Assembly (NCBI RefSeq): GCF_000484695.1
Contig: NZ_AXVR01000042.1
Span: 1 to 43,893 of the forward strand
Direction of reading: 5' to 3'
Origin: Salinispora cortesiana
GTDB taxonomy: Bacteria; Actinomycetota; Actinomycetes; Mycobacteriales; Micromonosporaceae
DNA length: 43,893 bases
In this document: positions 7,053 to 14,172 of the stretch, in pieces
Layout of the letters: every line of letters starts with the position of its first letter
Numbering within the stretch: the first letter of the stretch is position 1
Position numbers and translations under genes: made by a program
Notes under the pieces: generated by a model
Seen by the model: the letters and a program-made list of their open reading frames with translations, nothing else
The model's database searches: none
What the model was told of the DNA's origin: nothing

Positions 7053-8078
7053 TCAGGCGCGCTCGGCGGCGACCAGTTCGGCGATCTGTACGGCGTTGAG
7101 CGCCGCCCCCTTACGCAGGTTGTCGTTGGCGCAGAAGAGGGCGAGACCGTGTTCGACGGTCTGGTCGGCGCGAATTCGGCCCACATAGGTCGGGTCCTGA
7201 CCGGCGGCCTGCAACGGCGTGGGCACCTCGGAGAGGGCGACGCCGGGTGCGTCAGCAAGCAACTCCCGGGCCCGCTGCGGGGTGATCGGCCGGGCAAAGC
7301 GGGCGTTGACCTGAAGTGAGTGGCCGGTGAAGACGGGTACCCGGACGCAGGTGCCGGAGACCTTGAGCTCGGGGATCTCGAGGATCTTGCGGCTCTCGTT
7401 CCGCAGCTTCTGCTCCTCGTCGGTCTCCTCGGACCCGTCGTCAACGATCGAACCGGCGAGCGGGAGCACGTTGAACGCGATCGTCTGGGCAAACGACCGG
7501 GGCACCGGGAAGTCCACGGCCCCGCCGTCGAAGGTGAGGCCACTCGCGTGCTCGGCCACCTTCCGGACCTGCTCGTCCAGCTCAGCCACGCCGGAGAGGC
7601 CGGCCCCGGAGACCGCCTGGTAGGTCGAGACGACGAGACTCACCAGCTCCGCCTCGGCGTGCAGCGGACGCAGCACCGGCATCGCGGCCATCGTGGTGCA
7701 GTTCGGGTTGGCGATGATCCCTCGGGGCCGTTGCCGGGCAGCGTGGGGATTCACCTCGGCGACGACGAGCGGCACCGCCGGGTCCATCCGAAAGGCCGAC
7801 GAGTTGTCGATCACCACAGCTCCGGCTTCGGCGACCCGGGGGGCCAGATCCCGGGCGGTTTCCTTGCCGGCCGAGAAGAGCACGACGTCCAACCCCGAGT
7901 AGTCGGCGACGGCGGCGTCCTCCACCGTCAGTTCGCCGCCGCGCCACGGCAGGGTCCGCCCCACCGACCGCGCGGAGGCGAACAGCCGAACCTGTTCCGC
8001 CGGGAACTCCCGCTCCGCCAACACCTGCCGCATTACCCCACCGACCTGGCCGGTGGCCCCCACAATGCCGATCCTCAT
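7053..8078 (-). CDS. asd: Aspartate-semialdehyde dehydrogenase
   Basis: The 341-residue protein reduces aspartyl phosphate to aspartate semialdehyde with NADPH, the branch step to lysine, diaminopimelate, threonine and methionine. It has the nucleotide-binding GATGQVGGVM (residues 7-16), the active-site Cys in NPNCTTMAAMPVL (about residue 127) and the catalytic His in FTGHSLQVNARF (about 250). The length is normal for the family. Actinobacterial asd usually follows the aspartokinase gene; here no aspartokinase is adjacent and asd appears to have its own promoter. There is no Shine-Dalgarno, but TAGCCT ends 7 bases before the ATG, so a leaderless transcript is likely. Confidence 0.95.
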   Translation of the reverse strand: MRIGIVGATGQVGGVMRQVLAEREFPAEQVRLFASARSVGRTLPWRGGELTVEDAAVADYSGLDVVLFSAGKETARDLAPRVAEAGAVVIDNSSAFRMDPAVPLVVAEVNPHAARQRPRGIIANPNCTTMAAMPVLRPLHAEAELVSLVVSTYQAVSGAGLSGVAELDEQVRKVAEHASGLTFDGGAVDFPVPRSFAQTIAFNVLPLAGSIVDDGSEETDEEQKLRNESRKILEIPELKVSGTCVRVPVFTGHSLQVNARFARPITPQRARELLADAPGVALSEVPTPLQAAGQDPTYVGRIRADQTVEHGLALFCANDNLRKGAALNAVQIAELVAAERA

Positions 8079-8085
8079 ACCCGCG

Positions 8086-8113
8086 AGGCTACCCAGCCGA
8101 GCCCGCCAACCAA
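8086..8113 (-). promoter_or_regulatory. Promoter of leaderless asd
   Basis: On the minus strand TTGGTT (8113-8108), a 16-base spacer and TAGCCT (8091-8086) form a primary-sigma promoter. The -10 box ends 7 bases before the ATG at 8078, placing the transcription start at the start codon. Confidence 0.5.
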
Positions 8114-8125
8114 GAATCCTTCCCA

Positions 8126-8151
8126 CCGCCCGGACCTGGCGATCCGGGCGG
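8126..8151 (-). terminator. Hairpin after the M16 pair
   Basis: CCGCCCGGA and TCCGGGCGG form a perfect 9-bp stem with an 8-base loop, just downstream of the M16 stop at 8159. There is no T-run, as is common for actinobacterial terminators. Confidence 0.5.
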
Positions 8152-8158
8152 CGGCCGG

Positions 8159-9505
8159 TCAGCGAGTGCTGGTAACGACCTCCCCCAGGTCGGTCGCCGC
8201 CAGCTCGGCCCGGATCTGGGCGGCATCCCCCTCGACGACCAGCGTCAACCCCGCCGGGTGCAGGTGCGCGGCGGCGGCCGCCGACACCTCCTCGACCTCG
8301 GCGGCGAGCAGCGCCGCACGCAGCCGGGCGTGGTAGTCGTCGGGCAGGTCGTGGACGACCAGCGTGGTCAGCGCCGCGGCGATCGCCCGTGGCGTCTGCA
8401 ACTCGACCGAGAGCTGGCCGGCCAGCCAGGAGCGGGCCACCGCCAGCTCCGGTTCGGTCACCCCGGTCTGCTGGGTACGGGTGATCTCGCCGACCGCCTC
8501 GACCAACGCGGGCGCGGTCACCGCGGTCTGCACGCCGGAGCTGACCGCGAACCGCCCGAACCGACGCGACGACACGAAGTCGCCCCGGATCCCGTACGTG
8601 TAGCCCCGCACCTCCCGGATCAGGTGGTTGAGCCGGGAGGTGAAGGCGCCGCCGAGTACGGTGCCGGCGAGCCGCATCGGCACATGGTCGGGATGCGCGC
8701 GGTGCGGCGACGGGTGCCCGAGCCGCAGCGTCGACTGCACCGAACCCGGCCGGTCCACCAAAATGATCTTGCGGCCGTCGCGCGGGGTGACCTCGACCGG
8801 GCCACCCCGGTCCACCGCGCCGCCACCGGTGCCGGCGAACGCCGTCGCCGCGAGCGCGTCCAGGTCGAGTCGCTCCAGGTCCCCGGCGACGATCAGAGTG
8901 CCCGGCCGAAGGAACCACTCCGAGTGGAAGATGCGGACGTCCTCGACCTCCAACGCGGCCACCGTCTCCGGATCGCCGTACAGCGGCCGGCCCCAGCGGT
9001 TCTCGGCGCCGAACAGGTCCGCCCGCAGCGCCGCGTCGGCCCGCGGGCCCGGATTCGCCCAATCCATGCGCTGGGCGGTCGCCTCGTCGTCGCGAACCCG
9101 CCGAACATCGTCCGGGTCCAGCCGTGGCGTGCGCACCGCCTCGGCCAACAGCTCCACGGCGGCGGGCAGCCGATCCACCGGAACCTGCACGCTCACCTGG
9201 AAGGAGTCCCAATCCAGGCCGGCCACCAGCTCGGTGCCGAGCGCCTCGATGGCCAACGCGTACGCGGTCGCGTCCCGCTGCGCCGTCCCCTCCTCCAGGG
9301 CCTTGGCGAGCACCCCGCCCAGCCCCTCCCGCCCCTGTGGTTCGCGGCCGGCGCCGGCGTCGAGCAGCAACAGCGCCACCGCCAACGACTGCCCCGGCAG
9401 GTGCGCGGCGACCAGTTGCCCACCCGCGACACCGCGGCGAACCACCTTCGGAAACCGGTACGGTCGGGCGGCGCCCGGACCGGGCCGGGTGCTGATCAGC
9501 GTCAT
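8159..9505 (-). CDS. M16 peptidase family, non-catalytic partner subunit
   Basis: The 448-residue protein is an M16B family member (insulinase/processing peptidase fold), but the zinc-binding HXXEH is absent: the aligned region reads GREGLGGVLAKALEEGT. It keeps the glycine-rich and REVRGYTYGIRGDF segment (about residue 305), where the Arg/Tyr pair of M16 C-domains helps bind the substrate backbone. This fits the usual arrangement in which an active subunit pairs with an inactive one. Its ATG overlaps the stop of the active subunit by 4 bases (ATGA), giving equal, coupled synthesis. Both are probably cytoplasmic, as no signal peptide is seen. The target peptide is unknown. Confidence 0.88.
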   Translation of the reverse strand: MTLISTRPGPGAARPYRFPKVVRRGVAGGQLVAAHLPGQSLAVALLLLDAGAGREPQGREGLGGVLAKALEEGTAQRDATAYALAIEALGTELVAGLDWDSFQVSVQVPVDRLPAAVELLAEAVRTPRLDPDDVRRVRDDEATAQRMDWANPGPRADAALRADLFGAENRWGRPLYGDPETVAALEVEDVRIFHSEWFLRPGTLIVAGDLERLDLDALAATAFAGTGGGAVDRGGPVEVTPRDGRKIILVDRPGSVQSTLRLGHPSPHRAHPDHVPMRLAGTVLGGAFTSRLNHLIREVRGYTYGIRGDFVSSRRFGRFAVSSGVQTAVTAPALVEAVGEITRTQQTGVTEPELAVARSWLAGQLSVELQTPRAIAAALTTLVVHDLPDDYHARLRAALLAAEVEEVSAAAAAHLHPAGLTLVVEGDAAQIRAELAATDLGEVVTSTR

Positions 9506-10794
9506 GAGCTCTCCTCGGGCAGGTAGGTCAGAGTCACCCGGTCGGCGGGGGCGAGCACCTCGGCGGCCACCGCCGCGATCTGCTCGGCGGTCACCCCCAG
9601 CCACGCTGGCAGCCGCTCGGCCGCCTGGCGCGGGTCGCCGAACTGTGTCGCGTATCGGCCCAGCGTGTCGGCCCGACCCTCCACCGTCGACATCTGCCGC
9701 CACCAGGCGGTGCTGAGCAGCGCCTTGGCCCGGTCCAGCTCCGCGGCGGTAACCGGCACCGTGGCCAACTCGTCGACAACCTCGCCCAACCCGGCGGCCA
9801 ACCGCTCGGCCGGTACCCCGGGGCGGGCGGTGGCGGTGGCGATCAACGGCGCCGGGGCGTACGCCAGGTCCACGCCGTACGCCCCGACCAGGTCCGGCTG
9901 CGCGATCCGTTCCCCGTCGGCGAGCCGTTGGTAGAGCCGGCTGCCCCGCCCGCTGCCGAGGACGGTGGCGAGCACGCTGGTCACGTCGTAACCGGCGGTG
10001 CCGAACGGGTGGGTACGGTGCGCGACGTACACCCGGGGCGCGGGAACCTCGGTGACGACCGTCTCCGTCGTCGCCACGCCGGCGCCGGGAACGTACTGGC
10101 CGTCCGGCGCGGCCGGGATCTCCGGTCGGGAGGGGATCGCGCCGAAGTACTTCTCGGCCAGGGCGAACACCTCGACGGCGGAGGTGTCGCCGACGACCGT
10201 GAGAACGGCGTTGTTCGGCGCGTAGTACGCGGTGTGGAATGCCTGGAAGGTGGGGAGGTCGGCGGCGTTCAGGTCGGCCATCGAGCCGATCGTCGCGTGG
10301 TGGTACGGGTGGCCGGGCGGGTAGAGCAGCGGCAGCAGCCGCAGCCACGCATCGCCGTACGGGACGTTCTCGTAGCGCTGCCGCCGCTCGTTCTTGACCA
10401 CGTCCCGCTGGTTGTCCAGCGTCTCCTGGGTCAACGCCGGCACCAACCCGCCCATCCGGTCGGCCTCGAGCCAGAGGGTCAGCTCAAGGTGCTCGGCGGG
10501 GACCGTCTCGAAGTAGTTGGTGCGGTCTGGATTGGTGGTGGCGTTGAGGGACCCACCGCACCCCTGGACCAGCTTCATGTGCTCGGTTTTCGCCACATTT
10601 GTCGAGCCCTCGAACATCAGGTGCTCGAAGAGGTGGGCGAAGCCGGTCTGCCCCTCCGGTTCGTGCCGGGAGCCGATGTCGTACCAGAGGTTCACGGCCA
10701 CGGCTGGGGCGGTGCGGTCCTCGCTCACCACCACGCGCAGGCCGTTGTCCAGTCGGGTCGTCTCGATGGGCCAGGGAAAACCGCTGTCGGGCAT
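9502..10794 (-). CDS. M16 zinc peptidase, catalytic subunit
   Basis: This 430-residue protein has the inverted zinc motif HXXEH as HLFEH (GFAHLFEHLMFEGS, about residues 54-58) and the downstream glutamate region (NQRDVVKNERRQRYEN, about 130) that supplies the third zinc ligand. It begins MPDSGFPWPIETTRLDNGLRVVVSEDRTAPAVAVNLWYDIGS, the typical M16 N-domain. It would form a clam-shell dimer with the inactive partner encoded directly downstream. The ATG has no Shine-Dalgarno; TAGCGT ends 6 bases upstream, the leaderless layout. Confidence 0.93.
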   Translation of the reverse strand: MPDSGFPWPIETTRLDNGLRVVVSEDRTAPAVAVNLWYDIGSRHEPEGQTGFAHLFEHLMFEGSTNVAKTEHMKLVQGCGGSLNATTNPDRTNYFETVPAEHLELTLWLEADRMGGLVPALTQETLDNQRDVVKNERRQRYENVPYGDAWLRLLPLLYPPGHPYHHATIGSMADLNAADLPTFQAFHTAYYAPNNAVLTVVGDTSAVEVFALAEKYFGAIPSRPEIPAAPDGQYVPGAGVATTETVVTEVPAPRVYVAHRTHPFGTAGYDVTSVLATVLGSGRGSRLYQRLADGERIAQPDLVGAYGVDLAYAPAPLIATATARPGVPAERLAAGLGEVVDELATVPVTAAELDRAKALLSTAWWRQMSTVEGRADTLGRYATQFGDPRQAAERLPAWLGVTAEQIAAVAAEVLAPADRVTLTYLPEESS

Positions 10795-10800
10795 GGGAGG

Positions 10801-10806
10801 ACGCTA
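10801..10806 (-). promoter_or_regulatory. -10 box for leaderless M16 operon
   Basis: TAGCGT on the minus strand lies 6 bases before the ATG at 10794. No clear -35 box is seen. Confidence 0.4.
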
Positions 10807-10827
10807 TCCGATCTCCGGGGCGCGCGT

Positions 10828-10892
10828 GGACGGTGCGCCGCGGGACGGGCCCGACGCGCGGACGGTGCGCCAGGAGACGGGGCCCGACGCGC
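10828..10892. repeat. Tandem duplication of a 32-33 base unit
   Basis: The unit GGACGGTGCGCC + 3 bases + GACGGGCCCGACGCGC (10828-10859) is repeated at 10860-10892 with few changes and one extra G. It lies just upstream of the M16 operon promoter and could be a duplicated regulatory site or a neutral repeat. Confidence 0.6.
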
Positions 10893-10922
10893 TGGTTCAG
10901 CCCGTGGGCCCCGCCGGCTCGC

Positions 10923-12074
10923 TCAGCGGAACGGGCCGCGTACCTCGTAGGTGATGCCGCCGGAGGACGATCCGGAGGTGCCACGCTGGGAGGAAAAGTA
11001 GAACCGGGTGCCGTCAGGGGAGAACGCCGGACCGCAGATCTCCGATCGGGACTGACCGGTGATCCGCAGGAACGGAGCGACGACCTCGTCCGGCGTAATG
11101 ATGTTGACCTCCATGTTGCCACCGTCCTCGGCGACGTAGAGGTCACCGGCGGCGGTACCGGTGATGTTGTCCACCCCGGTCAGCGGTGCGGTGCCGGAGA
11201 CCAACGAGTCGTCGTACGCCAGGTCGATGCGCTCGTTGACCGCGTCGTACGCCCAAACCCGGTTGTCCCCCTTCGTGGTGAACCAACAGGTCCCGTCGGC
11301 GTACCAACAGCCCTCCCCGCCGTTGAACCGCTTCGCCCCGGAGACCTGGTCTCGGGTGTACGTCGGCGAGCCGTCCGGGTCTGGCACCGGGGCCCAGGAC
11401 ACCGGGCCGCTGGTGGCGGTGCCAGCCACCAGCACCTCCAGGGTTCCGGCCGAGAGGTCACCCCAGGTCGTCGGCCGGAACCGGTAGAGGCAGCCGTCAC
11501 TCTCATCCTCGGTGAGGTAGATCACTTGACGCCCTGGATCACAGGCGGCGGCCTCGTGCTTGAACAGACCCATCGCGTCCCGCCGCAGGGCGCTCGCGCC
11601 ACCGGCCGGGTAGGTCTCGTAGACGTAGCCCCGGCTGACCTCCTCGCAGGAGAGCCAGGTCCCCCACGGCGTCGCCCCACCCGCGCAGTTCTGCCGGGTG
11701 CCCGACAGGATCTGGTAGGCCGAGGCGATGCTGCCGTCGGCGTTGAACCGGATCGCCGACGCGCCGCCACCCGGGGTGATCTCCGAGTTGGAGACGTAGA
11801 TCCAGCCGACGCCGGCGGCAAAGCAGGCACCGCCGTCGGGCGCGTCGTGCCAGGTGTACGCGGTACCGGTGACGGCCTCTCGGGAACGGGCCACGATCCG
11901 ACTGGTGAATCCCACGGGTAGCTGGATGCCCAGGGCGTCGGCCGACTGCAGGGGTCCGTAGGGGCTCTCCCCCGGCTGGGCGGGGTCGGCCAGCGCGGCG
12001 CCAGCCCAGAGGCTGCCGGAGAAGGCTGCGGCGCCACCGGCGACGCCGGCGCGGAGCAGGGTACGACGATCCAT
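10923..12074 (-). CDS. Tat-exported PhoX/DUF839 family protein
   Basis: This 383-residue protein starts MDRRTLLRAGVAGGAAAFSGSLWAGAALADP, a twin-arginine-type signal (DRRTLLRAG) with an Ala-rich cleavage region. The mature part resembles the alkaline phosphatase PhoX/DUF839 beta-propeller: TWHDAPDGGACF, WIYVSNSEI, TPWGTWLSCEE, then KHEAAACDPG, VIYLTEDESDGCLYRF, and FNGGEGCWYADGTCWFTTKGDNRVWAY. PhoX enzymes are calcium/iron phosphomonoesterases, but this is a shorter variant, so catalytic activity is not assured. A CGGAGG site 6 bases before the ATG fixes the start. It is transcribed away from the DAHP synthase leader, sharing the 12075-12200 region. Confidence 0.8.
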   Translation of the reverse strand: MDRRTLLRAGVAGGAAAFSGSLWAGAALADPAQPGESPYGPLQSADALGIQLPVGFTSRIVARSREAVTGTAYTWHDAPDGGACFAAGVGWIYVSNSEITPGGGASAIRFNADGSIASAYQILSGTRQNCAGGATPWGTWLSCEEVSRGYVYETYPAGGASALRRDAMGLFKHEAAACDPGRQVIYLTEDESDGCLYRFRPTTWGDLSAGTLEVLVAGTATSGPVSWAPVPDPDGSPTYTRDQVSGAKRFNGGEGCWYADGTCWFTTKGDNRVWAYDAVNERIDLAYDDSLVSGTAPLTGVDNITGTAAGDLYVAEDGGNMEVNIITPDEVVAPFLRITGQSRSEICGPAFSPDGTRFYFSSQRGTSGSSSGGITYEVRGPFR

Positions 12075-12200
12075 CGAAAACCTCCGGGAGAGGGAGTGGT
12101 CGGTCGTTGGCATCACAAACCTATCGATACCGCCATCGACGCTGGTAAAAATCAGATGAGCTTTTCCGAACGAGCGGGTGGCCATTGCCGTCGAGTCGGG

Positions 12201-12206
12201 TAGACT
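12201..12206 (+). promoter_or_regulatory. -10 box of the DAHP synthase leader
   Basis: TAGACT matches TANNNT and ends 7 bases before the GTG of the leader peptide (12214), so the transcript would begin at that GTG. No convincing -35 box is seen at 16-18 bases. Confidence 0.5.
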
Positions 12207-12213
12207 CGCCGAC

Positions 12214-12273
12214 GTGACACGCTCGTATCGATGGTTTAGGCAGCCGGCTCTCCCGCCGGTGACCTCATCGTGA
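12214..12273 (+). CDS. Aromatic leader peptide (19 codons)
   Basis: From GTG to TGA this reads VTRSYRWFRQPALPPVTSS. Within four consecutive codons it contains Tyr, (Arg), Trp and Phe, the three end products of the pathway whose first enzyme lies downstream. It is followed by base-paired segments and a strong terminator and then the DAHP synthase start. This is the layout of ribosome-mediated attenuation: a ribosome slowed at uncharged tRNA-Tyr, -Trp or -Phe would change the RNA folding. The peptide would start at the first base of a leaderless mRNA. Attenuation of aromatic genes by leader peptides is established for trp genes in actinobacteria; a combined Tyr/Trp/Phe sensor is my inference from this sequence. 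Confidence 0.65.
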   Translation: MTRSYRWFRQPALPPVTSS

Positions 12274-12298
12274 GCTGACGTCACCCGCACGAGCCGGC
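12243..12298 (+). promoter_or_regulatory. Leader RNA fold upstream of the attenuator terminator
   Basis: GCCGGCTC (12243-12250) is complementary to GAGCCGGC (12291-12298). Nested inside are GGTGAC (12258-12263) with GTCACC (12280-12285), and CTCA/TGAG around the leader stop codon (12264-12274). A ribosome stalled at the Tyr-Trp-Phe codons would cover the 5' arm of the outer stem. I could not identify a single convincing antiterminator helix that melts the terminator. Confidence 0.5.
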
Positions 12299-12327
12299 AA
12301 GGCAGGAGCTTCCGCTCCTGCCTTTTT
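12299..12327 (+). terminator. Attenuator terminator before DAHP synthase
   Basis: GGCAGGAGC-TTCC-GCTCCTGCC followed by TTTTT, with two extra A-T pairs at the base, is a textbook intrinsic terminator. T-runs are rare in this genome, and it lies 65 bases before the DAHP synthase start and 26 bases after the leader peptide stop. Confidence 0.85.
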
Positions 12328-12391
12328 GCGTACGAGCAGCCGGCTCTCCCGGGCACCGGCCCCGGGCACGGTCGGCGAAGGGATGCCCACC

Positions 12392-13480
12392 GTGACCACC
12401 TCCGAGACCAACCGGATCAGCGACCAGCGGATCGACCGCGTGGTGCCGCTGACCACCCCGGCCCTGCTACACCACGAGCTCCCCCTGGACAATCCGCTCA
12501 CCTCGGCCGTGCTTGCGGGCAGACGGGCCGTCGGCCGAGTGTTGGACCGCGCCGACGACCGCCTCCTGGTGGTGGTCGGCCCCTGCTCGGTACACGACCC
12601 GGTCGCCGCCCTCGCCTACGCGCACCGACTCCGCGATCTCGCCGACCGGCTCGCCGACGACCTGCTCGTGGTGATGCGGGTCTACTTCGAGAAGCCGCGC
12701 TCGACCGTCGGCTGGAAGGGGCTAATCAACGACCCTGGGCTGGACGGCTCCGGTGATGTGAACACCGGCCTGCGCCGGGCCCGGGCGCTCCTGATCGACG
12801 TGCTGCGCCTGGGGCTTCCGGTCGGCTGCGAGTTCCTGGACCCGATCACCCCGCAGTACATCGCCGACACGGTGGCCTGGGGCGCGATCGGCGCCCGGAC
12901 AGTGGAGAGCCAGGTGCACCGCCAGCTCGCCTCCGGCCTGTCGATGCCGATCGGAATGAAGAACCGTCCCGACGGCAGCATCTCCACCGCGGTGGACGCC
13001 ATCCGGGCGGCCGGCGTGCCGCACGTCTTCCCCGGCATCGACGCCTCCGGCACCCCGGCGATCATGCATACCCGCGGTAACACCGACGGCCACCTGGTGC
13101 TCCGCGGTGGCGGCAACCAGCCGAACTACGACGCCGAGTCGGTGAACGACGCACTGGCGCTGCTGCGCGCCGCCGGGCTTCCGGAACGACTGGTCATCGA
13201 CGCCAGCCACGCCAACAGCGGCAAGGACCACCGCAACCAGCCGCTCGTCGCCGCCGACGTGGCCGCCCAACTCGCCGGAGGGCAGCACGGCATCGTCGGC
13301 GTCATGCTGGAGAGCTTCCTCCTCCCGGGTCGGCAGGACCTGGACCCGACCCGCGAGCTGACATACGGTCAGTCGATCACCGATGCCTGCATCGGCTGGG
13401 ACACCACGGAGGAGGTCCTGGCCGACCTGGCCGCCGCCGTGCGCACCCGGCGTCGGGCTCCGGCGGTCACCCCGGCCTGA
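12392..13480 (+). CDS. aroG: 3-deoxy-7-phosphoheptulonate (DAHP) synthase, class I
   Basis: The 362-residue enzyme condenses phosphoenolpyruvate and erythrose 4-phosphate, the entry step of the shikimate pathway. It is the class I AroF/G/H type: VVVGPCSVHDP (about residue 65), VYFEKPRSTVGWKGLINDP (about 95), the GCEFLDPITPQY loop, and VIDASHANSGKDH (about 270), containing metal and phosphate ligands. Many actinobacteria use only the class II form, so this paralogue may be regulated separately. GTG at 12392 is preferred because GAAGGG lies 9 bases upstream; an ATG three codons earlier (12383) sits directly on that site. Expression is probably governed by the upstream leader peptide and terminator. 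Confidence 0.92.
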   Translation: MTTSETNRISDQRIDRVVPLTTPALLHHELPLDNPLTSAVLAGRRAVGRVLDRADDRLLVVVGPCSVHDPVAALAYAHRLRDLADRLADDLLVVMRVYFEKPRSTVGWKGLINDPGLDGSGDVNTGLRRARALLIDVLRLGLPVGCEFLDPITPQYIADTVAWGAIGARTVESQVHRQLASGLSMPIGMKNRPDGSISTAVDAIRAAGVPHVFPGIDASGTPAIMHTRGNTDGHLVLRGGGNQPNYDAESVNDALALLRAAGLPERLVIDASHANSGKDHRNQPLVAADVAAQLAGGQHGIVGVMLESFLLPGRQDLDPTRELTYGQSITDACIGWDTTEEVLADLAAAVRTRRRAPAVTPA

Positions 13481-13493
13481 CCCCCGGGCGGGT

Positions 13494-13519
13494 GGTTTAC
13501 CGGGTACGGCCCCGGGTAG
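13494..13519 (+). promoter_or_regulatory. SigB/SigF-type promoter for the small gene at 13529
   Basis: GGTTT (13494-13498), a 15-base spacer and GGGTAG (13514-13519) match the actinobacterial stress-sigma consensus. The start codon follows 9 bases after the -10 box, so the transcript would have almost no leader. Confidence 0.5.
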
Positions 13520-13528
13520 TTGGGCGCC

Positions 13529-13765
13529 GTGACCGACAACCCACCCGTAACCGCGGTGCCCGAGACCGAGTCGGACCTGCGCCGTCTCGACGACCTCCTC
13601 GAGGATCTCTACCGCGGCCAGGAACGGATCAGCCAGGGCGACATCTACCGGCGGGCGGTCGCCGCCCAGATGCCGGCGGGGCTACTCACCCGCATCGGCG
13701 GACTACCCGAGGGCGAGTACTCCGTGGACGAGGCGGCCGACCTGCTGGGCGGGTCGGCCGCCTGA
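13529..13765 (+). CDS. Small acidic conserved-type protein, function unknown
   Basis: The 78-residue protein (VTDNPPVTAVPETESDLRRLDDLLEDLYRGQERISQGDIYRRAVAAQMPAGLLTRIGG...) has a disordered N-terminus, an acidic helix (DLRRLDDLLEDLYRG) and a C-terminal helix ending VDEAADLLGG. The final part (MPAGLLTRIGGLPEGEYSVDEAADLL) resembles small actinobacterial proteins whose roles are not established. It is soluble with no signal. GTG at 13529 is chosen because it follows a SigB-like promoter directly; a TTG three codons earlier is possible. There is no Shine-Dalgarno, consistent with a leaderless mRNA. A stress role is inferred only from the promoter. Confidence 0.65.
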   Translation: MTDNPPVTAVPETESDLRRLDDLLEDLYRGQERISQGDIYRRAVAAQMPAGLLTRIGGLPEGEYSVDEAADLLGGSAA

Positions 13766-13856
13766 CCGGGCCGCCGCGGACGAGCCGGTCCGCGGCGACC
13801 GGTGACGCCCGGAGCCCGGGCGCGCAGCCCGGTGATCCGACGTGAAGGAGAGTGAC

Positions 13857-14063
13857 ATGTCCCAGCCCGGCCAGCGGCGCTCGGAGCAGCAGGAACAGCT
13901 CGCGGCTCTCGGCCAGCCGCCGGAGGGCCGGGACACGCTACCGGAGCCGGACTTCGCCCGGGAGCACGATGTCACCGCGGTTGATCGAGACATCATCACC
14001 GGCGCGGACGCCGACGAGCGGGAGGAGGAGTCTCCCCGAGGTTGGTCGGGCGAGGAGAGCTGA
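13857..14063 (+). CDS. Small hydrophilic protein, function unknown
   Basis: This 68-residue protein (MSQPGQRRSEQQEQLAALGQ...) is rich in Glu, Asp, Gln and Arg and is probably disordered. The middle LPEPDFAREHDVTAVDRDIITGADADE looks like the most conserved part. An excellent ribosome site (GAAGGAG, 6 bases before ATG) supports it as a real gene although it has no recognisable domain. It ends just before a very long palindrome and converges on the DUF1360 gene. Confidence 0.68.
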   Translation: MSQPGQRRSEQQEQLAALGQPPEGRDTLPEPDFAREHDVTAVDRDIITGADADEREEESPRGWSGEES

Positions 14064-14097
14064 GTGCCCGCGCCGCTCGGCACAGGCACCGAACCCA

Positions 14098-14145
14098 GGC
14101 GATCGCGGGTGGGGCCGGGCTAGCCCGGCCCCACCCGCGATCGCC
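14098..14145. terminator. 48-base perfect palindrome, bidirectional terminator
   Basis: A 23-base arm (14098-14120, starting GGCGATCGCGGGTGG) is followed by TA and its exact reverse complement (14123-14145). The whole 48 bases are a perfect palindrome. It sits between two convergent genes, so in RNA from either side it forms the same very stable hairpin. Confidence 0.8.
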
Positions 14146-14172
14146 CGACGGATGTCCTGCTTGGCCGGCTGA

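Larger units (their letters stand above)
12241..12351 (+). repeat. Direct repeat CAGCCGGCTCTCCCG flanking the terminator
   Basis: The 15-mer at 12241-12255 recurs exactly at 12337-12351, one copy before and one after the terminator hairpin. Both copies hold GCCGGCTC, complementary to GAGCCGGC at 12291-12298, so one segment can pair with either copy. Confidence 0.75.

Noticed and set aside
8079..9212. N-terminal extension of asd
   Set aside because: It runs through the M16 gene in another frame; the enzyme start and promoter fit ATG 8078.
8258..9526. 422-residue plus-strand frame
   Set aside because: It lies opposite the M16 partner gene and has no family pattern.
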